A DNA stretch of 61,940 nt from Lachnospiraceae bacterium. GTDB lineage: Bacteria; Bacillota; Clostridia; Lachnospirales; Lachnospiraceae. The translations under genes and the position numbers were made by a program. Below are positions 37,536-43,787 of this stretch, in pieces (position 1 is the stretch's first letter; each line of letters opens with the position of its first letter). The stretch is taken from assembly GCA_015056925.1 (NCBI GenBank), contig SVFJ01000011.1, positions 1-61,940 of the forward strand, given 5' to 3'. Under the pieces are notes generated by a model. The model searched no databases and was not told where the DNA came from. It worked only from the letters and a program-made list of their open reading frames with translations.

Positions 37536-38069
37536 TTATCTTCCGTAATAGTCCGTCTCCTCAATCTCTAATTCCCATATCTTCCACTGCTCCCCGCAAA
37601 GTTCCAAAATGATATCTTTATCCAGCTTTACATCCTTGAAGCCGGCCGCTTTATAGCAGTAATAAGCCGGCATATTGTTATCAAACACACCTAATGTAAC
37701 CTTTTGGACCTTTAATATCTCAAAAGCATACTTCAACGCAAGCTGTAACATCTCTTTTCCGTATCCCATCCCCCTTTTTGCATCGTCTACAATTACAAAG
37801 CCAAATCGCAGGATTGTTTTCTTTTCATCCTTAAATCTCATAATTAAGTGACCAACCGGGCCATTCTCATCAAAAGCTGTCATCGGGAAAAAATTATCCT
37901 CTTCCTCACAATCACCGTTATATTCCATGTATTTTTGATTCATTGCAGCTTCTGTAAGCGGATAAGACTCCCATCTGTCAGCGCTCCATTTTCTAAAGCT
38001 AACCTCATCCTTGCACCATGTTACAATACTCTTTGCATCACAGCTTTTATACGGTCTAAGTCTCAGCAT
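37536..38069 (-). CDS. GNAT acetyltransferase
   Basis: 177 aa. RLRPYKSCDAKSIVTWCKDEVSFRKWSAD start, acetyl-CoA loop DDAKRGMGYGKEMLQLALKYAFE (near 101-123) and the NNMPAYYCYKAAGF closing motif. AAGGAG upstream. Starts 6 bp after the HAD gene stop. Substrate unknown. Confidence 0.85.
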   Translation of the reverse strand: MLRLRPYKSCDAKSIVTWCKDEVSFRKWSADRWESYPLTEAAMNQKYMEYNGDCEEEDNFFPMTAFDENGPVGHLIMRFKDEKKTILRFGFVIVDDAKRGMGYGKEMLQLALKYAFEILKVQKVTLGVFDNNMPAYYCYKAAGFKDVKLDKDIILELCGEQWKIWELEIEETDYYGR

Positions 38070-38075
38070 ATTTTA

Positions 38076-38798
38076 TCACTCCTTCATCATTTGCCTTAAA
38101 TCATCCCACCGTTCAATTACCAATACATCCTCTTGCTCCGTATATGGTAGTTCAATTGCTCCCCGATACCAAATCGGGAAGATTCCTGCATTTCTTGCTC
38201 CTATCACATCGCAGTCATAATTATCACCTATGTACCAGACATCCTCTTCTGAAAGTCCTGCCTTTTCCAACGCAAGCATAAATATTCTCTTATTCGGCTT
38301 ACGAAACATGTACTCGCTCGTCGCTATAATAAATTCAAACTCATGATTAGGCATAGTATTCGAAATACGTTCTACTAGAGCCTCCCCGCAATACGAAATA
38401 TTACTGATTACACCGGTACGAATCCCCTGCTCCTTCAAAAAATCCAAGAATTCCATAATCCCATCCGTCGCCACGCCAGGTGCCGCCTCATCCCAGAAGA
38501 TTCTGTCTTTTTCTTTATTGGATAAAGGAACTTCTATCCCTAATGATTCATACAAATATGGGGAAAACATACTATTTGGTACTTCCACCTGACATAAATG
38601 CTTTCTTGCCGGGTCAAATCTGCCCAATTCATCATTGATTCTATTTGCCTCTTTCTGCACATCTTCTGCTGATAAGTTGTATTTATTCTTGGTGGCATGC
38701 TTTAAGATAGCCGCTGTTCCTTTCACGCCATCAAATTTTCTCTCATTTACTAATGTTTGCCCATAGTCAAACAATATCATCTTTGGTAATTTCATCAT
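38076..38798 (-). CDS. HAD-superfamily hydrolase
   Basis: 240 aa from the ATG at 38798, which overlaps the carbamoyltransferase stop (ATGA). Motif I is FDYGQT with nucleophile Asp11; the usual acid/base Asp is replaced by Gly, as in several FDYGGTL-type members. Motif II GVISN near 115, motif III Lys in FRKPNKRIF and motif IV GDNYDCDVIGARNAG near 195. Probably a small-molecule phosphatase; the Asp-to-Gly change leaves the exact activity open. Confidence 0.82.
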   Translation of the reverse strand: MMKLPKMILFDYGQTLVNERKFDGVKGTAAILKHATKNKYNLSAEDVQKEANRINDELGRFDPARKHLCQVEVPNSMFSPYLYESLGIEVPLSNKEKDRIFWDEAAPGVATDGIMEFLDFLKEQGIRTGVISNISYCGEALVERISNTMPNHEFEFIIATSEYMFRKPNKRIFMLALEKAGLSEEDVWYIGDNYDCDVIGARNAGIFPIWYRGAIELPYTEQEDVLVIERWDDLRQMMKE

Positions 38799-39640
38799 AC
38801 ACCGCCTAAACACCATACCATAATCGCCTGCTGCACCTCCAGCAAACATTTCTTAAACTCATATCCCACAAAATACTTTGAATCGATTACATCAGCCGAA
38901 ACCTCTTCACCTCTATAAAATGGCGGACATGGGTTCAATATCGCTCCATCATTTACCATATCCATAACAGCCTCTGTGACCTGACAGTCTCGAAATACCT
39001 CAATCGCATCTGCCGGCAAAGAGTCCGTACAAACAATATCCTTTCCTTTGATAGCCTCATAAATATTACCATATGTCATTAAGTCTTCTATTTCATATCC
39101 TTTTGCACAGCACTGTTCCAACTCAAATCCCATAACCTCAGCAGCTTCTTTCCATGTTAAACCTATGTTACCCTTTGCACCACAGAACAGATACTTATCC
39201 TTCTGAAAATCCTCTCTTATTTTGGATAGCGCATACATATCCGAAACAATTTCACAAGGATGATTCACAGATGTCATTGCATTAATTACAGGAACTGACA
39301 GATACTTTGAAAGCATCTCCACCACACCAATATCCTTATGTCGCACGACCACCAAATCAGCCCAGTTATTCAGATAACCGCATACATCCTTTAAGTCTTC
39401 TTTTTTATCAAGCGTTTCCGGCGGAAACAGAATTGTTTGTCCCCCCAACAAATGAATACCTTTTTCAAAAGAGACTCGCGTTCTAATACTAGACTCAGGG
39501 AAAAACATGACTACACACTTCCCTTTTAAGATATCTGTATACTTTCCCAGCTTAATCTCATCTGCTATGCGAAAAACATCAAATATATCCTCTGCATTAT
39601 AATCCGTTAATCTTACAAAATGTTTCATTTTGTTACGCAT
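38795..39640 (-). CDS. Aspartate/ornithine carbamoyltransferase-family protein of uncertain substrate
   Basis: 281 aa from the ATG at 39640 (GGAAG upstream), shorter than typical OTCases of about 310-335. The carbamoyl phosphate loop is present as PESSIRTRVSFEKG (near 44-57) and the HPxQ-like site as NHPCEI (near 126). The second-domain motif normally HCLP is replaced by NPCPPFYRGEEV (near 240), so the amino-acid substrate site differs from ornithine and aspartate enzymes. No arginine or pyrimidine genes are nearby; the neighbours are an ArsC-like and a HAD gene. Confidence 0.75.
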   Translation of the reverse strand: MRNKMKHFVRLTDYNAEDIFDVFRIADEIKLGKYTDILKGKCVVMFFPESSIRTRVSFEKGIHLLGGQTILFPPETLDKKEDLKDVCGYLNNWADLVVVRHKDIGVVEMLSKYLSVPVINAMTSVNHPCEIVSDMYALSKIREDFQKDKYLFCGAKGNIGLTWKEAAEVMGFELEQCCAKGYEIEDLMTYGNIYEAIKGKDIVCTDSLPADAIEVFRDCQVTEAVMDMVNDGAILNPCPPFYRGEEVSADVIDSKYFVGYEFKKCLLEVQQAIMVWCLGGV

Positions 39641-39641
39641 C

Positions 39642-39983
39642 CTACTTCCAATCCTTCCATAACTCAGGTACAAATCCTATGGTTGCCTGCTTACCATTTC
39701 TAACGATAGGAGTTTTTAGCACCTTCTGATTCTCTAAGATTTTTTCATCCTTATCCTCATCAGCAATATATTTTATCAGTGCCAAGGTATCCTTATCCTT
39801 GCAGTTCTCATCCAGCATCTTTTCAATACCGCCAACCGCCTGCTTCACACTGGTATATTCACCCTTGCTCATGCCCTTTTCTTTCATATCTATAAACTGA
39901 TACTTGATATTTCTCTCCTTGAAGTATCGCATCGCTTTCTTTGTATCAAAACACTTATTTGTTCCAAATATTTGTATGTTCAT
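39642..39983 (-). CDS. ArsC/Spx-family thioredoxin-fold protein
   Basis: 113 aa. Begins MNIQIFGTNKCFDTKKAMRY with a single active-site cysteine, continues through YQFIDMKEKG and the conserved VLKTPIVRNGKQATIGF loop. Similar to YffB/ArsC-like reductases rather than to the CxxC Spx regulator. The arsenate-reductase activity is not assured, because no ars genes are here. One base separates its stop from the carbamoyltransferase ATG. Confidence 0.82.
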   Translation of the reverse strand: MNIQIFGTNKCFDTKKAMRYFKERNIKYQFIDMKEKGMSKGEYTSVKQAVGGIEKMLDENCKDKDTLALIKYIADEDKDEKILENQKVLKTPIVRNGKQATIGFVPELWKDWK

Positions 39984-39996
39984 GGTTTTCTCCTCT

Positions 39997-40413
39997 CTAA
40001 TACGACCTTACTTGGATTCCCCACTTACCATCCTTGCATGTCACAATCCAAACATTGTCATGTTCACTCATCACGTTTCCATTAACATCTTCTCTATAAT
40101 AACTGTATAGGAAGTGAACCTTATTTTCCGAAACCAATATCGGCTCTCTCCTTGTAACCACAGTCCTTTTAAATCCTTGTTTTTTCAAATCTTCAAAAAA
40201 CATTAGTGGTAATTGCCCTGCTTCCTTCCAGCAAACAACTTCACTTCCGCTAATAATATAGTGCGGGAAATGAAAACAAGAATCCATTCCCTCTAAGTCT
40301 TCATTTTCAAAATATTTGCCAAAACTGTCCAAGCACTCTAGCGCCCCTTCTATAAGAGTCTTTTGTTGTAAGTCATCTGTGTTATGCTTAAATACTTTTA
40401 TGTAGTCAGTCAT
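39997..40413 (-). CDS. NTF2/SnoaL-like small protein
   Basis: 138 aa from the ATG at 40413, preferred because AAAGGAG lies upstream; the ATG at 40440 lacks a site. The alpha+beta pattern with LDSFGKYFENEDLEGMDSCFHFPHY followed by long strands (VHFLYSYYREDVNGNVMSEHDNVWIVTCKDGKWGI, described not as a motif) fits the DUF4440/NTF2-like fold. Function unknown; it is preceded by the 53-bp repeat array. Confidence 0.7.
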   Translation of the reverse strand: MTDYIKVFKHNTDDLQQKTLIEGALECLDSFGKYFENEDLEGMDSCFHFPHYIISGSEVVCWKEAGQLPLMFFEDLKKQGFKRTVVTRREPILVSENKVHFLYSYYREDVNGNVMSEHDNVWIVTCKDGKWGIQVRSY

Positions 40414-40455
40414 ACTTTCATGCTCTCCTTTATTATCCATTACATTCTCAACTTT

Positions 40456-40648
40456 CCGACTATTTCGAGCCTTCCACATCTCCAGTCGGGATAATTTACT
40501 TATTCTTTCCGACTGGATGCACATTTTCCATTCTCTAGTCGGGATTTTATAATTACTTTTCCCGACTGCTCACCCCTTTTTTCTTATCCAGTTGGATTTT
40601 TTGTCCTTTTACCCCCGACCGCTCGCACAATTTCTCTTCTCAGGTCGG
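40456..40648. repeat. Four-unit stem-loop/dyad array with exact 53-bp period
   Basis: Four 34-nt units at 40456-40489, 40509-40542, 40562-40595 and 40615-40648, separated by three 19-nt linkers. Each begins CCGACY and ends with its complement RGTYGG around a 22-nt interior. Arms: CCGACT/AGTCGG in units 1 and 2, CCGACT/AGTTGG (G-U wobble) in unit 3, CCGACC/GGTCGG (compensatory change) in unit 4. Interiors and linkers are mostly unrelated but pyrimidine-rich on the plus strand. The last arm overlaps the final two codons of the truncated acetyltransferase. Confidence 0.85.
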
Positions 40649-40867
40649 AAAACGTTCATTTTCATGTACAATTCCCAACCGCCACAACTCTCCTACCAAC
40701 TGCACCTTACCATCATTACATTCATAAGGAATATCCTTCTCATACTGAAATCCAAGCTTTCTCATTACATTACCAGATGCTGGATTCTTCTTAGCAAATC
40801 TGCCGACAAGCTCATGAATTTCCAATTCCCTATCAGCAAATGTCAGAATCTCCTTTAAGCCTAACAA
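40640..40867 (-). pseudogene. Truncated RimJ/RimL-type acetyltransferase (C-terminal half)
   Basis: Only about 75 residues match the C-terminal half of a GNAT enzyme: LKEILTFADRELEIHELVGRF, then ASGNVMRKLGFQYEKDI and the ending VQLVGELWRLGIVHENER. The N-terminal half and the acetyl-CoA loop are missing, and there is no good start codon or ribosome site (TTG at 40867). It is 13 bp downstream of a complete acetyltransferase of a different type. I read it as a decayed gene; the array begins in its last codons. Confidence 0.7.
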
Positions 40868-40880
40868 ATGCCTTATATTC

Positions 40881-41756
40881 TTATGCTTTGTCTTCTTTCT
40901 TCTCTGTGCTTATGTCCTCAATCACACGCCCTACATCCAGTCTGCGAACCATCTGTTCTTCAAGTACCGATCTGCCTTTTGACATATCGCCATTTAACCA
41001 CTGCCATTCCTCCATCAACTGGATTCTGCCATCTTCAAGAGTTCTCGGTGTGCTGTGACACTTACCGATTCTTACCTCATTCTTAGAATTGATATGCTGA
41101 TAATAAAAATCTAGCTCTCCATTCGTAGCTACCATTCCAAGCAACTCACCCTTAAAAATATCTTTAGCTGAATAATTTGCCCATACAACATTCCCTTTCT
41201 GATGATATTCAAACAGTGTACTGCTATCGACATCACCATTCTCCGAATTAGAAATAGGCACAAAGTACTTACCTTCATAAGATTTTTCCTCACTTACCTT
41301 AGGCAACTCTTTGACCATAACCTCATATACCAATACCTCTCCATCTCCTACCCAGATACGCTCATGCTTAAGAGTGTTATAACCTCTCTGTTCATACATA
41401 TGACATGCAGAAAGTGACGCGTCCAGCTTTGCATAGCTATGTTCTTTTGCAATTTCTTCTTCCAGACACTGCATAATGAAGCTACCATAACCATGTCCCT
41501 CATATCTTGGCAAAACATACACTCTCGTAATATGATTATCCTCATAGCTTCCCGTTCCCACCATCTTATCATCAACCTTCAATATACTGACATGCCCCTT
41601 ATCAATATCCTTCATAATATTCTCTTTGCTGTGATGATGACTAAAAAATTTTACGACATCATAGGGGTAATACTTTGGATAAACTGTTAGGATTGTTTCC
41701 TGTACTAACTTATATATTTCCTCTGCATCTTCTTTTGTTGCTCTTATATATTCCAT
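40881..41756 (-). CDS. Two-domain protein: GNAT acetyltransferase plus N-acetylglutamate-synthase-like domain
   Basis: 291 aa. Residues 1-150 are a GNAT domain (YIRATKEDAEEIYKLV, VYVLPRYEGHGYGSFIMQCLEEEI, YEQRGYNTLKHE). Residues about 163-275 are a separate beta-rich domain (YEGKYFVPISNSENGDV, EYHQKGNVVWANYSA, FYYQHINSKNEVRIGKC, EEWQWLNGD) usually annotated n-acetylglutamate synthase-like when it occurs alone in Firmicutes. The fusion may couple acetylation to a ligand domain. The C-terminal 20 residues are highly charged. Weak ribosome site. Confidence 0.8.
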   Translation of the reverse strand: MEYIRATKEDAEEIYKLVQETILTVYPKYYPYDVVKFFSHHHSKENIMKDIDKGHVSILKVDDKMVGTGSYEDNHITRVYVLPRYEGHGYGSFIMQCLEEEIAKEHSYAKLDASLSACHMYEQRGYNTLKHERIWVGDGEVLVYEVMVKELPKVSEEKSYEGKYFVPISNSENGDVDSSTLFEYHQKGNVVWANYSAKDIFKGELLGMVATNGELDFYYQHINSKNEVRIGKCHSTPRTLEDGRIQLMEEWQWLNGDMSKGRSVLEEQMVRRLDVGRVIEDISTEKKEDKA

Positions 41757-41826
41757 AGCTTCTTTCTTGTGACAGATAAATTCTCACGTTTCTGCCACAC
41801 CCTCCTTTCTTGAATTAAATCACAAA

Positions 41827-42759
41827 TTAATGTTCAATAATTTCCATTTTGATTTCATTATTTCTTGCTTCAATTTTTACCTTCCCTCCGATGGGAAATG
41901 TCATCATCGGAAATACATGTCCAAAATCTACGCCGAAAATCACAGGAATACTTGTATCTATTTTGTTCTCAACAATCTTTCTAATGACCACTTCATCCAA
42001 CTTACAGCTTTCCTCAAATCTTCCAAAGACAATTCCTTTTATGGATTCTGCTCCTTCAACCTGTAATAAAGATTGAAGATTACGGTCAAATTCATAAACA
42101 AAATAATCTCCCATGATATTATCATCTTCAATAAATAACACTTTATCTTTCAAATCTGGCATATAAGGTGTTACCTGCAATAAATTCAAAGTACAAAGGT
42201 TCCCGCCTATGATTTCTCCTTCACATATTCCTTCTTGAATGACATGATAATTACCCGCTGTTTGAGAGGGCGTAATCTGTATCGTATTTTCCCCCATCAT
42301 ACAATCAAAGAAATTCTTTTGCGTGTATTCAGATTCTTGTTCAAAACCAAAGGTACTAAAATGTGGTCCATGATATGTTACCAACCCTGTCTTTGCATAG
42401 ACTGCATTCAGCAAAACAGTAATATCTGAATATCCGCATAATATCTTAGGATTGCTTTTAATTAATTCAAAATCTAAGTACTTTAAAATTTGATTCGCGT
42501 TGAAGCCACCTATGCAGGTAATAACCATCTTCACATCCTTATCAAGAAAAGCTTCATGAATGTCATCAACTCTTGACTTAATATCAGAAGACCAGAACTC
42601 ATTCATTTCTCTACTATTCTTTGAAAAGGTAATCTTGAAACCCTGAGTTTCCAAATTGGAAAGAGCTTGTTCATAAATATTCTTTCTAACTCTTGAAAGA
42701 CTACCTGATGGTGCTATAACACGTATTTCATCCCCGTATTTTAATCTATCTGCAATCAT
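41827..42759 (-). CDS. S66 family serine peptidase (LD-carboxypeptidase / MccF-like)
   Basis: 310 aa. The catalytic triad of the S66 family is visible: nucleophile Ser111 in CGYSDIT, Glu211 in FIEDDN, and His281 in DFGHVFP; the N-terminus has IRVIAPSGS. Family members cleave L,D bonds in murein tetrapeptides or, as MccF, detoxify processed microcin C-like peptide-nucleotides. No signal peptide. The surrounding acetyltransferases favour a self-protection or detoxification role over cell wall recycling, but this is inference. Confidence 0.87.
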   Translation of the reverse strand: MIADRLKYGDEIRVIAPSGSLSRVRKNIYEQALSNLETQGFKITFSKNSREMNEFWSSDIKSRVDDIHEAFLDKDVKMVITCIGGFNANQILKYLDFELIKSNPKILCGYSDITVLLNAVYAKTGLVTYHGPHFSTFGFEQESEYTQKNFFDCMMGENTIQITPSQTAGNYHVIQEGICEGEIIGGNLCTLNLLQVTPYMPDLKDKVLFIEDDNIMGDYFVYEFDRNLQSLLQVEGAESIKGIVFGRFEESCKLDEVVIRKIVENKIDTSIPVIFGVDFGHVFPMMTFPIGGKVKIEARNNEIKMEIIEH

Positions 42760-42772
42760 ATGTATATCTCCT

Positions 42773-43270
42773 CTACATCACTTTCTCCATGGTGTTTGCC
42801 TCCATATACCCGCAAGTGAATGGAAAGAAATCAAACTTCTTCGTTCCTATATGTACAAAACCCAAATCTTCATACCACATTCTCAACACTTGGTTCTCTT
42901 CTACAATACCTATATTCATCTTGTGACAATTCAATTGCTTCGCCACACTAAAGGCATGCTGTAAAAGCTGTTCACCGATTTTCTGATGTCTATGTGCCGG
43001 AAGCACACAGAGGTTATTCAATTCACACTCTCCATTCTCCTGTAATAGCAAAGAATAATATCCTACGATAACATCATCCTCATAATACGCATACATCGGT
43101 CTATGCTCACCCTGTAAATGCCACCGCAATCTTTCTTCAGTGGTTGCAAATGCTGTAAATCTTGGAGCATTCTCCTCTGTAAAACCATACTCCTTTGCTA
43201 CAGTTAAGAAACTTTCCCTGATTACTTTGACACATTCCGCAATATCATTTTCTACTACTTCTCGAATCAT
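42773..43270 (-). CDS. GNAT acetyltransferase, first gene of the accessory cluster
   Basis: 165 aa. IREVVENDIAECVKVIRESF start, CELNNLCVLPAHRHQKIGEQLLQHAF acetyl-CoA region (near 89-114), MWYEDLGFVHIGTKKFDFFPF end. The first gene of the run of minus-strand genes, so its long upstream region probably carries the promoter of the cluster. GGAGG precedes the ATG. Substrate unknown. Confidence 0.85.
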   Translation of the reverse strand: MIREVVENDIAECVKVIRESFLTVAKEYGFTEENAPRFTAFATTEERLRWHLQGEHRPMYAYYEDDVIVGYYSLLLQENGECELNNLCVLPAHRHQKIGEQLLQHAFSVAKQLNCHKMNIGIVEENQVLRMWYEDLGFVHIGTKKFDFFPFTCGYMEANTMEKVM

Positions 43271-43749
43271 ATACTCTTCCTCCGTTTCGTATCAGAATAA
43301 AGACATGTGCCCAGCACATGTCCACGCCGAGCACAGTCGCGCGCGACAATTTCAATTTTGTACGAGTGCGCATCCTTACGGAGTATTTTCTGTTATAGGA
43401 TTTATCCTATAACAGAAAATCGCACCAAACATCTATATGTCTAGTGCGATTATTACGATAAAAAATATAACAAAATATAGATATTACATTCCTATCAATG
43501 CACAGACATATAAGACCTATCGACTCATAACCGTGCATTGGCATCAGTTACAAGCAAATACGTCTATAGACATACCCATGCATATGTTCTGTTGAATGTA
43601 ATCTCTGATTCATATCAATAACCATCCTTTTCATATGTTTTAATTTTCTACAATATTAGCACTCGTTCTTAATTATGTCAACACATTTTGCACAACAACA
43701 ATATATTTTGCATTTTTTGAATGTTAACACATGTATTATTCGCAAAAAG
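43271..43749 (-). promoter_or_regulatory. Structured upstream region of the acetyltransferase cluster
   Basis: About 480 bp without a gene. Perfect stems: GACATGTGC/GCACATGTC (43302-43322, 3-nt loop), GTCGCG/CGCGAC (43336-43347), a 16-bp stem with TTTA loop (43385-43420), and CAATGCAC/GTGCATTG enclosing a longer loop (43477-43521). None is followed by a good U-run. If transcribed, this is a long folded leader for the cluster. No known riboswitch core was recognised and no clear promoter was fixed. Confidence 0.5.
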
Positions 43750-43776
43750 AAAACGACCGAATACTTCGGCCGTTTT
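43750..43776 (-). terminator. Terminator of the large hybrid kinase
   Basis: 12-bp stem AAAACGGCCGAA/TTCGGTCGTTTT (one mismatch) with a 3-nt loop, followed on the minus strand by CTTTTTG. It lies 12 bp after the stop. Confidence 0.85.
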
Positions 43777-43787
43777 ACAACCTTATA

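Noticed and set aside
39642-39983. Arsenate resistance gene arsC
   Set aside because: The fold is ArsC-like, but there is one Cys only and no arsR, arsB or acr3 nearby, so the resistance role is unsupported.
40456-40648. CRISPR array
   Set aside because: Only 6-7 nt arms are conserved; there is no 24-37-nt identical repeat, and no cas genes are in the window.
35566-43270. Integron cassette array, suggested by many single small enzyme genes in one direction
   Set aside because: No attC-like sites (GTTRRRY/RYYYAAC with imperfect stems) at gene junctions, which are only a few bp or overlap, and no integrase. The 53-bp units occur at one place only.
43385-43420. Intrinsic terminator
   Set aside because: A perfect 16-bp hairpin, but on neither strand is it followed by a run of U.
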